The position numbers and the translations under genes were made by a program. DNA of 64,000 bases from Larix kaempferi (Eukaryota; Streptophyta; Pinopsida; Pinales; Pinaceae), in assembly GCA_027924585.1 (NCBI GenBank), contig BSBM01000372.1, forward strand, positions 11,893,501 through 11,957,500, given 5' to 3'. Each line of letters opens with the position of its first letter. Position 1 is the first letter of the stretch. The notes beneath the pieces were generated by a model, which saw only the letters and a list, made by a program, of their open reading frames with translations, made no database searches and had not been told where the DNA came from. Of this stretch, positions 1 through 12,000 are shown piece by piece.

Positions 1-1104
1 TAACAGTTGGGAGAGGGAGGGCCACGTTTTGGGGACTGTAGGGAGGTCGTTTTTTCCCCTGAATGTCCAATGACGTTTTTCTAAAAACGGATTTGGCTTC
101 CTGGGTTGTCCACCAACTTCCCATTTCATTTTTATGGGTTCCCACGTTTTTCTGGGTTAGTTGAAACCCCATCTCATGCATTCCACTGTGGAAAAAAAAC
201 GTTTTCCTCATGCCCAGCAAGTGGGGTTTTGTAGTTATGTGCATCCTTGTTCTTGGTTTGAGCCTGTGAGCTGAAGTGTTGGAGTGGTAGTGGATAGAAG
301 TGGCTTGATAAACCTAGTGGGGGAGACAACCTCTCAAAAAGATCAAGAGGGCTTTGGTTACTCTTCTATGCATACCCTGAGAGCACTGGATAGGGAAGGT
401 ATGGCTTGAGGGACTGCACGGCAGTGAAAAGAATACTTCCTTGTGCTGGGTGTGTAGGTATTGTGGGTGCCAAGTTAGATAGATCTTGCAAGGTTATCCC
501 TGGCTCTGTGCTGGAGCTCACTAGCTTAGCAACTCTTCCTTTCCATCTCCTAATAGCCTGATAAACCCAATTGTAGATTGGCTTGGCTCATCTTGGTGTA
601 TGCTTGGCTATGTGTGAGTCTGTTGTTCCCTAGTTCCTTGTAGAGATCATGCCCAGCTCGGGGGTGGCAGTGGTGCTGAGAGATTGAGGAGCACACTGGC
701 CTACGGTTGGGTGGAACGTTGCAGTTGCATAGCCAGTTGCGTGGGACTACTTTTGCATAAGATAAGTATTCTCCTGTGTTAAATTTGCAATTACCATTTG
801 ATGAATATTTTGAAGGTATCATGGATCTGTTAATAAATTTGCTTCTGCTATGTATAAAAATGATTATGCATTTCCATATGATCATGTATAATTCTGCACA
901 GATCTTTATTTCATGGCTGTCACAAAATCTTGAATGTGTGTTAGAGATCAACAGCATTTATTTGATTACCATCGTTTTTCCATAGCATGCACAGATACAG
1001 TTCTTTGCATTAATGATTTTAATACAAACGTTTTTGGGGCTAATTGCCCGGATTGAGCACTGTGATCCTCTCTACGACGCTGGTATGATAGAGGGGACAC
1101 TACA
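1..1104 (+). repeat. 5' LTR of E1, truncated at window edge
   Basis: Matches 7874-8978 of the 3' LTR almost base for base and ends ACACTACA just before the primer binding site. The window starts inside the TATA box (compare 7870-7876), so the promoter half is missing here. Short ORFs on either strand in this stretch also occur in the 3' LTR and show no protein-family signal. Confidence 0.95.
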
Positions 1105-1107
1105 TTA

Positions 1108-1120
1108 TGGTATCAGAGCC
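1108..1120 (+). other. Primer binding site of E1 (initiator tRNA-Met)
   Basis: TGGTATCAGAGCC lies three bases after the LTR end. This is the usual plant initiator-Met primer site, complementary to the tRNA 3' end. Confidence 0.93.
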
Positions 1121-1240
1121 GCGTTGCAGCACTGGGCCGATATGGGCCAAAACTGATAGTAAAGAGAAGAGAAGAAGTTAAGTTTTTCTTAAGAGTTTGG
1201 GAAAAATTTTAGTTTAAAAAAAAAAATTTGTGTTTTAAGC

Positions 1241-2214
1241 CGTTTCGGGAAGTCGTTCCGAAATTTCGGAAAGGTTTCGCGAACCTTCCCGCAATTGCGG
1301 AAGAGTTCGGCGAACCTTCCCGAAATTGCGGAAGGATTCCACGAACCTTCCCGGAATTGCGGAAGAATTCAGCCAATGGCTCCGAAACAGCGGAGAAAAA
1401 TGTTTTTAAGTGAAAAAAATTTTCTAAGTGTCGGAATTTTTTTCGGAAAGAATTCTCTTCCGAAATTGTGGAAGGAATTCTCTTCCGAAATTTCGGAAGG
1501 ATTCCGCGAATCGTTCCGAAACGCGGAAGAGTTCGGCGAGTCGTTCCGAAGTTGCGGAAGACTTCGGCGAATCGTTCCGCAACTGCGGAAGACTTCGGCG
1601 AATCGTTCCGCAACTGCGGAAGACTTCGCCGAATCGTTCCGCAACTGCAGAAGACTTCGGCGAATCGTTCCGCAACTGCGGAAGACTTCGGCGAATCGTT
1701 CCGCAACTGCGAAAGACTTCGCCGAATCATTCCGAAAAAATCACCCGAAATCGGGGAAGCATTCCGGCGGAAGCATTCCGCGAACGGCTCCGATACTGCG
1801 GAAGCCTTCGCCGAATGGCTCCGCAACTGCGGAAGCCTTCGCCGAATGGCTCCGCTCGGAAAATCGCCCCGCCATTGCGGAAGCGTTCGGCGAACTGCTC
1901 CGCAATTGCGGAAGCGTTCGGCGAACTGCTCCGCAATTGCGGAAGCCGTCGCCGAACCGCCCCGCAGTTGCGGCAGCATTCAGCCAACCTCTCCGCAGTC
2001 GCGGGAACATGCAGTGAACCGCTAGTTGCGGAAACTTTCAACTTATCGCCCTGCCCATTGCGGAAGCCTATAGCCAACCGTCCCGTAGTTGCGGGAGCAT
2101 ACCACGAACCTCCCCGCGGTTGCGGGAGTAATCTGTGAATCGCCCGTCGCGGCCAGATTTCGCGAACTGCCCGTTGCGGCAGGATTCAGCGAATCGCCCG
2201 ATGAGGCGTGATTC

Positions 2215-2215
<1 letters not shown>
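1241..2215 (+). repeat. 31-bp GC-rich minisatellite in the E1 leader (about 30 units)
   Basis: A tandem array lies between the primer site and gag. Core units at 1550-1735 recur at exactly 31 bp (for example starts at 1561, 1592, 1623 and 1654). Each unit joins two self-complementary pieces, TTCCGCAACTGCGGAA and TTCGGCGAA. Sequence drifts along the array: an AATTTCGG-type core on the left, CAACTGC in the middle and CCGTTGCGG on the right. Interruptions occur near 1400-1450, 1735-1770 and 1850-1865. Because 31 is not a multiple of three, the array gives spurious ORFs in many frames on both strands; none resembles a known protein. CpG density is far above the flanks. Confidence 0.93.
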
Positions 2216-2216
<1 letters not shown>

Positions 2217-2249
<33 letters not shown>

Positions 2250-2308
2250 GAGGGCGCTGCCCTCGACCCGCCCTGCTGTGGCGAGCCACAAGGGGGCAAG
2301 CCCCCTTG
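2217..2308 (+). other. A32 run followed by two perfect GC hairpins in the E1 leader
   Basis: There are 32 A residues at 2217-2248. Directly after come a perfect hairpin at 2249-2265 (CGAGGGC arms, GCT loop) and another at 2289-2308 (9-bp arms CAAGGGGGC/GCCCCCTTG, AA loop), then a C-rich and T-rich run to about 2330. It lies in the untranslated leader about 220 bp upstream of gag. A structural role in the RNA is inference. Confidence 0.8.
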
Positions 2309-2526
2309 ACCCCCTTTTTCTTTTTCCCCTCGTAGTTTCGTTGTTGTGATTTGATGAATTGTCAGCGTAATGTTTTCCCATGTGCATGAAGTAATTTGTA
2401 AATTTTGAGAATGTAATGCAGCTAACAATTGTGTTGATGAACACATTTCAGAGAGTCACAGTTATAGCAGGATAACACTCTAGATAATACAGTGGAAAAA
2501 TTTTGGATCTTGGTTGGGCCAAGAAA

Positions 2527-5500
2527 ATGCACATCATGAATGATGCACAGGATCCCTATGAACCTGAGACAGATGCCATGGGGGAGAACATACAGGTTGA
2601 GAATGCTGAAACAGAATCTAATGGGAGAAGAAATCAAGAGACCCCTCCAGATGTTGCAGCCACCATGAGAAGCCTAAGGGTGGAGTTGCAAAGCTGTAGG
2701 GAAGATAATGAAAGGATGATTAAAGCTCAGGAAGAACAAAATCAGTTGAATGCAGCCATGCTACAGAGTTTGACAGACATCCAAAGGCAAATAAACTCTG
2801 GGCATCAGATATCAAATCTAGAAAGGGGTGGGAGTAGCTCTAGAAGAAATTCCCGTAAGAGGGCCAGTAGTCCAAGAAGAGTTTCTATAGACAGGACATA
2901 TACTCCAGAAATGTCTTCTAATGAATCATCTGACTCTGAAGAATCCATTGACGGTTCAAGCTCTTCATCTCACATGAGTAAGAGGAAGAAACACTACAAG
3001 AACAATTCACATGGGGAATTTAAGAAGGCAAAACCTCCTACATTTGACGGAGAGGTAAAATCTGGTCAAGAAGCTGAAGCTTGGCTTCTTGGGATGAGGA
3101 AATACTTCCAAGTCCAAGACTACTCGGGAAATATGAAGACAAGGGTAGCCATCTTCAACTTGAATGGAAGAGCATCTATATGGTGGGAACACACCAGGCA
3201 AGTGAAGAAGATCAATGAAAGGAAGATCGTGTGGAAGCAGTTCAAGAAATACTTCAAGCAGAAGTACCTCTCGGATAGGTACTATGATGATAAGATCAAA
3301 GAGTTCCATGAGCTGAGATTGGGACAATTGACCATGGAAGAATATGCAAACAAGTTCTTGGAGCTGCTGAGGTATGTCAAGTATATTCGAGATGATAAGG
3401 TCAAAATTCAGCGTTTCTTAAGTGGACTGCCCCAGTCATATAAAGACAGAATTGAGTTCGATGAACCTCGAACCCTAGAGGAGGCCATAAGAAAGGCCAA
3501 GTATTGCTTTGATCAAAATAGAAGCAAACCAGAATTCCATAAGGCATGGAAGGATAAGAAAAACGAAAAGTTTGATCAAAGGAAGAAGGGGTTCAAGCCT
3601 CCTCAATTCAGGAATCAGCAAAGGCAGCCATCACAGGTTGTGACTAAGCCAACTAGGATGATGGGAGACAAGCCAAGAGATCCAAAGGAGCCAAGAGAAC
3701 CACTTCAATGTTGGGGTTGTGGAGGAGACCACATGCTTAGGAACTGTCCACATAGTAATGGGAATGCAAATCAAGTTCACAACATCCAAGGAGCTGGAAC
3801 TGTGGGTCAAGTGGCGAGGACAATCCCTAGAATCTATGCAGCAGTAGAAGACCGCCAAGCAGATCATCAGTCAACTGTGGTTGAAATTGAAGGTAAGATT
3901 GCTAAGCAATCTGTTTCTATTTTGATTGATCCTGGATCTACTCACAGTTATGTCACTCCTAGAATTGTTGAGATGTGTGCTTTCAAGAAATTAAAGCATA
4001 GTAAATCTTGGTTAGTTCAACTAGCCACTGGAACCAAGAGAAAAGTTAGCGAAATAGTAGAGAAATGTCCATTAGAGATGGATGGGCTATTCACTTATGC
4101 AGATCTGAATATTTTGCCACTTGGTTCCTGTGATATTCTCATTGGAATGGATTGGTTAGAAGCACACAGGGTTAAACTTGACTGCTACAATAAGACATTT
4201 GAATGCATGGACGAAGAAGGAAACCCGAGGGTTGTAAAAGGCGTTCCAAAGGTGACTTCTGTTAGACAGGTTTCGGCCATGCAGCTGAAGAAGTTCTGTA
4301 GGAAGGGATGTCAATTGTATGCAGCCCACATTTTAGAGGCAACAGAGAATGAAACTCTGAAATTGGAGGACTATCAGGTATTGCAAGAATTCAGGGATGT
4401 TTTTCCTGATGAGATTCCGGGACTCCCTCCAAAGAGAGACATTGACTTTACAATTGAACTCGTGCCAGGAGCGGCACCAGTATCTAAGACACCGTACAGG
4501 ATGAGTACCCCGGAATTGCTAGAATTAAAAATGCAATTACAAGAGTTGCTGGAAAAGAAATATATTAGGCCAAGTGTGTCCCCGTGGGGAGCACCTGTTC
4601 TATTTGTGAAAAAGAAAGATGGAACACTCAGGTTATGTATTGACTACAGGCAGTTGAACAAAGTCACAGTGAAGAATAAATACTCATTGCCCCGAATTGA
4701 TGACCTTTTTGATCAAATGAGAGGAGCAAAGGTATTTTCAAAGATTGACTTGAGGTCTGGTTACCATCAGGTAAGAATCAAAGAAGAAGATATTCATAAG
4801 ACCGCCTTTAGAACGAGATATGGACACTATGAGTTTGTAGTGGTACCATTCGGTCTCACAAATGCACCAGCTACATTCATGTGTCTCATGAATAATGTTT
4901 TTAGCAAGTATTTGGACAAGTTTGTTCTTGTATTCCTAGACGACATTCTCATCTATTCTAAGAATGAAGAAGAACATGAAGAACATCTGAGAATGACAAT
5001 GCAACTACTAAGGGAGCATAAGCTGTATGCAAAATTGAGCAAATGTGACTTTTATAAAGATAGAATTCATTATTTGGGTCACATCATCTCCGATGAAGGA
5101 ATATCTGTAGACCCTGAGAAGATTGAAGCCATTATGAATTGGCCAACTCCAAGGAATGTGACTGATGTGAGATCTTTTATGGGCCTTGCTGGTTACTACA
5201 GGAGGTTTATCGAGGGATTCTCCAAGGTTGCAAACCCAATCACTTCTTTGCAAAAGAAGGGGATAAAGTTTGAATGGTCACCAAGATGTGAGGAAAGTTT
5301 TCAACGGTTGAAGAATCTTCTTACAAGTGCACCTATTCTGAAGATTGCAGACCCGGAAAAAGATTTTGTGGTGTGTACTGATGCATGCAATCAAGGACTT
5401 GGAGGAGTTCTTATGCAAGACAACCACGTGATATGCTATGAGTCAAGAAAGTTGAAGGAGCATGAGAAGAACTATGCTACTCATGATATAGAACTTGCAG

Positions 5501-7206
5501 CCATAGTACATGCTTTAAAGATGTGGAGGCATTACTTAATGGGAAGGAAATTTGAGTTAAGGACAGACCATTGTGGTTTGAAATACTTGTTTGATCAGCC
5601 AACTTTAAATGCTAGACAAGCTAGATGGTTGGAATTGTTGTGTGAATTTGATTTCGAGATCAAACACATAAAAGGGAAAGAAAACAAGGTGGCTGATGCA
5701 CTCAGCAGGAAGGTACGTGAAATGCACGTGGCAGCACTTAGTACTTGCCAACCAGATTTGAGGCAGCAGATTGTTAACCATATGGTTGAGGATGAAGCGT
5801 ATGAGCAGATAAAGGATAAATTGCAGCAGCATGACCTTGGCAAGAAGTATGAAGGCTATCATTTGGAAGAAGGAGGACTTCTTACGTATAAGAATAGAGT
5901 CTATGTTCCAAATGCGGCAGATTTGAGGAGGATTGTTATGGATGAAATCCATAAAGCTCCATACTCTGGTCACCCAGGATATCAGAAAACAATTGCTACA
6001 GCAAGGAAATATTATTTCTGGCCAGGCATGAAAAAGGATGTTGCTGAATACATTTCTAAGTGCATGGAATGTCAACAGGTGAAGAGTGAACACCAACACC
6101 CAACAGGTTTATTGCTTCCAGTGCCGATTCCAGAATGGAAATGGGAAGTAATCTCCATGGATTTTATTACAGGATTGCCAATGACTAAGAGACAGCATGA
6201 TTCCATCATGGTTGTGGTGGACAAGTTAACAAAGGCAGCACATTTTATACCGGTTAAGTCCACACATAAAGCTGATGCCATTGCAGATATTTTCATGAAG
6301 GAAATTTTCAGATTACATGGGTTGCCTAAGGCAATAATTTCTGACAGAGATACCAAGTTCACTTCCAATTTTTGGAAAGGGCTCTTTGCAGATTTGGGTA
6401 CACAGCTAAGCTTTAGTACCGCATACCATCCTCAAACAGATGGGCAAACTGAAAGAGTAAATCGAGTGCTTGAAGACATGCTCCGCATGTATGTAATGGA
6501 CAAACCATCCAAGTGGGAGGATTATCTACACTTGGTAGAATTTGCATATAACAATGGGCAACAAGCATCATTGGGAATGAGTCCTTATGAGGCTTTGTAC
6601 GGCAGAAGGTGTAGGACACCAGTGACTTGGGACAATCCAGTGAACAGAATTGTACTTGGGCCAGAATTGCTTAAGGAAATGGAACAAGAGGTTGCAAAGA
6701 TCCGGCAAAATTTAAAAGCAGCCCAGGATAGACAGAAAAGCTATGCAGATAAACATAGAGTGCATAGGGAATTCAATGTTGGGGATCATGTATATCTTAG
6801 AGTGAAATCAAGGAAGAGTTCCTTGAAGCTTGGGAGTTGTGCCAAGCTATCACCTAGATATTGTGGGCCATTTGAAGTGCTCGAAAGAATAGGACCAATT
6901 GCATATAGACTTGCATTGCCTGCTAGCACTAAAGCTCATAATGTTTTTCACATCTCTTTGCTTAAGAAATATGTACATGATCCTAACCATGTGATTAATT
7001 GGGATGTGATCCAGGTGGAACCCGAGGGAGAATTCCAAACCGATCCATTGTGCATCCTAGACAAGAAGGTAACATTGCTCCGGAACCGAGCCATCGGACA
7101 GGTAAAGGTGCAATGGAAGCACTACGGTCCCGATGAGGCTACATGGGAGCTGGAGGATGCCATGAGGGTGGCATATCCATTTTTGTTCAATTTTGATGAG
7201 CACTGA
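2527..7206 (+). CDS. Intact gag-pol polyprotein of E1 (Ty3/gypsy, chromodomain-type)
   Basis: One ORF of 1559 residues from ATG 2527; the frame opens upstream at 2503 but without an ATG. Domains in order: gag (residues about 160-320); zinc knuckle [13 protein letters not shown] from residue 395, spaced C-X2-C-X3-H-X4-C, one residue shorter than the usual form; aspartic protease [11 protein letters not shown] with D468; reverse transcriptase with FLDD (first D at 805); RNase H (D952 in TDAC); integrase HHCC zinc finger from about H1142, then D1212, D1273 and E1309, giving exact DD(35)E spacing; chromodomain-like [19 protein letters not shown] near 1525. It makes the capsid protein and all enzymes for copying and inserting the element. 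No stop or frameshift separates gag from pol. The protease has proline where D-S/T-G is usual. Confidence 0.96.
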   Translation: MHIMNDAQDPYEPETDAMGENIQVENAETESNGRRNQETPPDVAATMRSLRVELQSCREDNERMIKAQEEQNQLNAAMLQSLTDIQRQINSGHQISNLERGGSSSRRNSRKRASSPRRVSIDRTYTPEMSSNESSDSEESIDGSSSSSHMSKRKKHYKNNSHGEFKKAKPPTFDGEVKSGQEAEAWLLGMRKYFQVQDYSGNMKTRVAIFNLNGRASIWWEHTRQVKKINERKIVWKQFKKYFKQKYLSDRYYDDKIKEFHELRLGQLTMEEYANKFLELLRYVKYIRDDKVKIQRFLSGLPQSYKDRIEFDEPRTLEEAIRKAKYCFDQNRSKPEFHKAWKDKKNEKFDQRKKGFKPPQFRNQQRQPSQVVTKPTRMMGDKPRDPKEPREPLQCWGCGGDHMLRNCPHSNGNANQVHNIQGAGTVGQVARTIPRIYAAVEDRQADHQSTVVEIEGKIAKQSVSILIDPGSTHSYVTPRIVEMCAFKKLKHSKSWLVQLATGTKRKVSEIVEKCPLEMDGLFTYADLNILPLGSCDILIGMDWLEAHRVKLDCYNKTFECMDEEGNPRVVKGVPKVTSVRQVSAMQLKKFCRKGCQLYAAHILEATENETLKLEDYQVLQEFRDVFPDEIPGLPPKRDIDFTIELVPGAAPVSKTPYRMSTPELLELKMQLQELLEKKYIRPSVSPWGAPVLFVKKKDGTLRLCIDYRQLNKVTVKNKYSLPRIDDLFDQMRGAKVFSKIDLRSGYHQVRIKEEDIHKTAFRTRYGHYEFVVVPFGLTNAPATFMCLMNNVFSKYLDKFVLVFLDDILIYSKNEEEHEEHLRMTMQLLREHKLYAKLSKCDFYKDRIHYLGHIISDEGISVDPEKIEAIMNWPTPRNVTDVRSFMGLAGYYRRFIEGFSKVANPITSLQKKGIKFEWSPRCEESFQRLKNLLTSAPILKIADPEKDFVVCTDACNQGLGGVLMQDNHVICYESRKLKEHEKNYATHDIELAAIVHALKMWRHYLMGRKFELRTDHCGLKYLFDQPTLNARQARWLELLCEFDFEIKHIKGKENKVADALSRKVREMHVAALSTCQPDLRQQIVNHMVEDEAYEQIKDKLQQHDLGKKYEGYHLEEGGLLTYKNRVYVPNAADLRRIVMDEIHKAPYSGHPGYQKTIATARKYYFWPGMKKDVAEYISKCMECQQVKSEHQHPTGLLLPVPIPEWKWEVISMDFITGLPMTKRQHDSIMVVVDKLTKAAHFIPVKSTHKADAIADIFMKEIFRLHGLPKAIISDRDTKFTSNFWKGLFADLGTQLSFSTAYHPQTDGQTERVNRVLEDMLRMYVMDKPSKWEDYLHLVEFAYNNGQQASLGMSPYEALYGRRCRTPVTWDNPVNRIVLGPELLKEMEQEVAKIRQNLKAAQDRQKSYADKHRVHREFNVGDHVYLRVKSRKSSLKLGSCAKLSPRYCGPFEVLERIGPIAYRLALPASTKAHNVFHISLLKKYVHDPNHVINWDVIQVEPEGEFQTDPLCILDKKVTLLRNRAIGQVKVQWKHYGPDEATWELEDAMRVAYPFLFNFDEH

Positions 7207-7220
7207 GGACAGTGCTAATG

Positions 7221-7234
7221 TAAGGGGAGGGGAA
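7221..7234 (+). other. Polypurine tract of E1
   Basis: The run AAGGGGAGGGGAA sits immediately before the 3' LTR start TGTAATGTCCCC. It primes plus-strand synthesis in this element class. Confidence 0.9.
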
Positions 7235-8978
7235 TGTAATGTCCCCATTTTGACCCCTTTGTATTAAACCGTAAATGATGTAAATATTGTAATTTAATCA
7301 TGGTGAGGAGCTCAAGGCCAAGGCCCCACCATTGATTTAGCGTTTCATGTATCGGCAATTAAAAATAGATGCCCATGGTTCTTGTGCGAGATGGGCACAA
7401 TGTAAATAAGACACCATGTAAATACGAATTTTAATGGAAAAACCCACAACCAGCTATGCAATGCAACAAAAGAGATGGGGCATGACTCTACAAGGAAAAG
7501 GGAGGGAAATTATTCAAACCTTGAGCCAATGGTATTAATCCATGTGTCAATGGGGAAACCCATAAACCACCAACTACCCATTTTGTCTCATGTACCCAAT
7601 CATTTAATTTTTCCAAGAAATTGGTTAAGGCAGTTAATGCCTTGGGAATGAAAGAGTATGGGCAAGCCATTTTCGTGCATGGGCAAGCCATCAACTTGGA
7701 AAATCGTGTTTTTGCTTGTGGGGCAAGAAACCACCCACGAAATGGTGCCCAAAGCCATGGGGAATGGGCAGTCTTCATTCATTCACGCAGTGGGAGTTAG
7801 CTGGGTCTTTCCATTTACGTTTTTCATCCAAATACTGCATTTTTCCATGCCTGGGAGTCGTTTTTGCAGTATATAACAGTTGGGAGAGGGAGGGCCACAT
7901 TTTGGGGATTGTAGGGAGGTCGTTTTTGCCCCTGAATGTCCAATGACGTTTTTCTAAAAACGGATTTGGCTTCCTGGGTTGTCCACCAACTTCCCATTTC
8001 GTTTTTATGGGTTCCCACGTTTTTCTGGGTTAGTTGAAACCCCATCTCATGCATTCCACTGTGGAAAAAAAACGTTTTCCTCATGCCCAGCAAGTGGGGT
8101 TCTGTAGTTATGTGCATCCTTGTTCTTGGTTTGAGCCTGTGAGCTGAAGTGTTGGAGTGGTAGTGGATAGAAGTGGCTTGATAAACCTAGTGGGGGAGAC
8201 AACCTCTCAAAAAGATCAAGAGGGATTTGGTTACTCTTCTATGCATACCCTGAGAGCACTGGATAGGGAAGGTATGGCTTGAGGGACTGCACGGCAGTGA
8301 AAAGAATACTTCCTTGTGCTGGGTGTGTAGGTATTGTGGGTGCCAAGCTAGATAGATCTTGCAAGGTTATCCCTGGCTCTATGCTGGAGCTCACTAGCTT
8401 AGCAACTCTTCCTTTCCATCTCCTAGTAGCCTGATAAACCCAATTGTAGATTGGCTTGGCTCATCTTGGTGTATGCTTGGCTATGTGTGAGTCTGTTGTT
8501 CCCTGGTTCCTTGTAGAGATCATGCCCAGCTCGGGGGTGGCAGTGGTGCTGAGAGATTGAGGAGCACACTGGCCTACGGTTGGGTGGAACGTTGCAGTTG
8601 CATAGCCAGTTGCGTGGGACTACTTTTGCATAAGATAAGTATTCTCCTGTGTTAAATTTGCAATTACCATTTGATGAATATTTTGAAGGTATCATGGATC
8701 TGTTAATAAATTTGCTTCTGCTGTGTATAAAAAATGATTATGCATTTCCATATGATCATGTATAATTCTGCACAGATCTTTATTTCATGGCTGTCACAAA
8801 ATCTTGAATGTGTGTTAGAGATCAACAGCATTTATTTGATTACCATCGTTTTTCCATAGCATGCACAGATACAGTTCTTTGCATTAATGATTTTAATACA
8901 AACGTTTTTGGGGCTAATTGCCCGGATTGAGCACTGTGATCCTCTCTATGACGCTGGTATGATAGAGGGGACACTACA
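7235..8978 (+). repeat. 3' LTR of E1 (1744 bp)
   Basis: It begins TGTAATGTCCCC after the polypurine tract and ends ACACTACA, matching the 5' LTR end at 1104. It contains a TATA box at 7870-7876. The 7235-7873 part has no 5' LTR partner in the window. Confidence 0.95.
7870..7876 (+). promoter_or_regulatory. TATA box of the E1 LTR promoter
   Basis: TATATAA about 1.1 kb before the LTR end. Transcription would start roughly 25-35 bp downstream, so R-U5 would be close to 1.08 kb. The start site is inferred. Confidence 0.6.
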
Positions 8979-9008
8979 GAAAGAATCCCAAACATCCAAA
9001 AACCTAAC
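8979..9008 (-). repeat. 30-bp sliver of E3 left LTR between E1 and E2
   Basis: Identical in order to 23285-23314 of E3's intact LTR. Its first five bases (GAAAG) are the predicted E1 target duplication. Its last five (CTAAC) are the left target duplication of E2. Confidence 0.9.
9004..9008. repeat. Target-site duplication of E2, left copy
   Basis: CTAAC, repeated at 20656-20660. The empty site is preserved in E3's other LTR at 23310-23314. Confidence 0.93.
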
Positions 9009-12000
9009 TGTCACGAACCCAAAATTTCGTAAAATTTAAAACTTCTCTAAGTGCCTAAAATGCCACTAAAATTTATGCGGTAATATAAAGTGTGGGTTTA
9101 CTTTCTTTAAATACTGCTTTACAAAATAATAAAAACTTTGCGACACTTATTACTGTTTACAATTGTCGTTATGCTAATCAAGGAAAAGATATACGTTTTA
9201 TTTTCAACTAAATAAATTTTGAACTTGATATGTCAACCATTTCTTAAATCTTGCGGGAAACACAAAAACTTCATTATGTCTTAATATACATCTTTAGAAA
9301 GCATGTATATCTTTTATCGCACCAATAGAACAACCTAAATGGTAACAACATAATCATAATCATAAGGGAAACATACTAGCAATATACATCATAATCAACT
9401 TTCTAATGGATCGGATACTTCAAAGTAGTCATAAACATTTTTAAAGACAGAAACAAGTACTCATACATAAGACACATAGAGAAACACCATAGAAAACATA
9501 GGAGACAAAATATAACGTGGTTCACCCGTACACAGGCTAGTCCACAAAGGTGTGTGCATTCTTTATTATTTAGGCAAAAAGTGATAGTATTACAAAGAGC
9601 AACTTAGTTGCTGCAGCAAGACGCCTTCTCTTTCCAGCAAGCCTCTACCACATAGAGCTTTTCATGAATCAACTATCTAAAATGTAATGAAGTAGCATAT
9701 AGATATATATTACACTTGTCATCTTGAAGTTTCAAAAAGTACATACATCTATTCTTTTAACTAAAAACCACATAGGTGAAAACTCTACATGGAGAGATTC
9801 AAAGATTCTTAATAACTAAGGTATGGGAATAGATGTACCTAAAACTCCAATATCCCAATTATATTTATTTATTTACTTCATCATCCTAAGATTGATTAAA
9901 TCCAATGGTCTATAAAATAAGTTCATCCCTTTGTTTACTAACATCCATACATAAATCGAAGGTAGTAAACAATCACCCTATGACTTTATACTCTTTCCAG
10001 ATTAATTAAACTAAAGGGTAACACCATTTTAACTTATATCTAAATTTTATTATTCGTCCCTTAATAATTTTTTTTAAGGGTCTAAATACGTATTCCTTAA
10101 TTAATCTAAAGGATCATACCTTTCAAATCATATTAACACCTCGAATAAAATACCATATAATAGATTCGCTTATACAAAATAGAATATAGTTTAGAACCCT
10201 CAAAAACATCTCTAGCTCAATGTTGATTTAGATTAATCAACATAGGGAGGCAAACTACTACTATAATGTAAGTTCTATGGTACAATTGATTTTGCTACCA
10301 AATCGTTTTGCCAACTAAACACACCAAAGCATAAATATAAAACCACAAGGTGCTTACACTGTAAACGTGCATGTGATCAGGGATGAAATCCTGTGGCACA
10401 CCATTATGCAGAGATCATGAATGAAAGAAAAATAAGCAACAAAATATCCTCAGGGTTGCAAGGGCTCCAGGAAGCTTACACTATACATAAGGAATTTAGG
10501 ATAATACTCTAAGGCCAAGTTTAACCAAACTAAAACATAATCTGACAGGGATAATGCAGAACCCTACAAGCAAGAATCGCATCTACCAGTATCTACTCTT
10601 TTGATAATAACAATAGATTTATCTATACATACAACCTTTGGTTTCAGACGAGGGTCTGAAAATCTTCGCGACCTCCAAATGGTTATTATAACCGCACCTA
10701 TTCAGAATAGGGACATAACTACAACATTTTTTTTTATTCAAGAATAATTTAGTGAGAAATGGATTCACCATTTCCCTAATAATAACTCGAGATTAACTAG
10801 ATCAAGGACTGCGATCAAACCCTATACAAGTAAGATCTACGTTTTTAATTCACATAATTAAGAACTAGCATGCAGAAGAAATAGAAGGGAAATCCATGAT
10901 TTTGTAATAGCAATAAAGATCTAAGATGCCATTAGTGTACAGGTCAAAGATCCATGACTTAAATCAGCAAGCAGCTGAGCCAGCATAATCATAAAGGAAA
11001 ATCCTAGGCATAAAAAATAATCAACTATTTTTTTTTTAAAATCAGCGTAGCATACCTACCGAGATCTATGATCCAACAGGAATCATGGGATAATAATAAA
11101 CCTATTACTACATGTTCGGTTTAGCCCATAGATCTTATCAAAGATCTAGGATTATAATGCACTGAGATCCACGGTTGTGGCAACAATAATGAACCACAAA
11201 TTTTTTTAGCTACATATATATGACCAATGTTTCGGGACAAAGCTACACCAATTATCCCGGTCTCACTGCAGCAAAATATAATCAAATAAAAAGAAGAGGA
11301 AATTTTATCGCTATCTCTTCCACGAGATCTACAAATAAGACATGAGCATCTACACAGCGATTTCGGAAATTTCATTGATGAAGATCGAAGATTGTAAAGC
11401 CAAAATACCTTTCAAACTTCTCTATAGTCGAGTAGACCTTTCCAAAAGATTCTCTTTCTCAGAGACTGTATAATCTATACACAGAGAATGACTCTATTCC
11501 ACGCGAGTTCTCTTATTTAGAGGTTGCACTAAACTCCCTAAGTATTTACATAGTTATGGCAATTACTCTTTATTAGAGATCGTATGAATCTTTACAAAGA
11601 TATTAACTCTATCCTGGCGATATCTCTGCATTAAAACTCGTGTGACCCCTATTCTACATCGTAGAGCTGCAGGAAATGTATTTCTCCCGTGGTTGCAATG
11701 AAAGGTTATAACTTAAAACTGTAGCAAGTTAGAGTAACCTATTTAAAGAAAGTGATGTAAACAAGAGTAGAGGTAACCTCATGATGCAAATCCTAATTCA
11801 GAGATATTGCTTACAATGACAACTAGAATACTAATCATAATTCGAAAATGCTGCAAACCCGATAGGAGACATCATTTACTTTTCTGGGAGTGACCCATTA
11901 CTAACCTGTTCCGATCGCAAATTCTTCTGGGAGGAAGGGTTACCAATCTGCTCTCGTCGCAAAGCCACTCCTATCGCTGAGTACGCTTCTCCAAGAGCAA

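Larger units (their letters stand above)
1..8978 (+). mobile_element. Ty3/gypsy LTR retrotransposon E1, near complete, 5' end cut by window
   Basis: Seen: a truncated 5' LTR (1-1104), primer binding site (1108-1120), a 1.4-kb leader, one gag-pol ORF (2527-7206), a polypurine tract (7221-7234) and a full 3' LTR (7235-8978). The order protease-RT-RNase H-integrase plus a C-terminal chromodomain-like segment places it among the chromovirus-type Ty3/gypsy elements. The shared LTR parts differ by about 12 substitutions and one indel over 1104 bp (hand count), so it is young and looks autonomous. It sits inside the left LTR of element E3: bases 8979-9008 match 23285-23314 of E3's other LTR. The expected target duplication is GAAAG (8979-8983); its partner lies left of base 1. 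Confidence 0.95.

Noticed and set aside
550-957. Minus-strand ORF in the E1 5' LTR, with a shorter copy at 8423-8695
   Set aside because: Lies within LTR sequence present in both LTRs and shows no protein-family signal; taken as chance.
1209-2138. Long ORFs on both strands at 1209-2138 (up to 256 codons)
   Set aside because: They come from the 31-bp repeat, which gives repetitive peptides in many frames on both strands; no domain and no start context.
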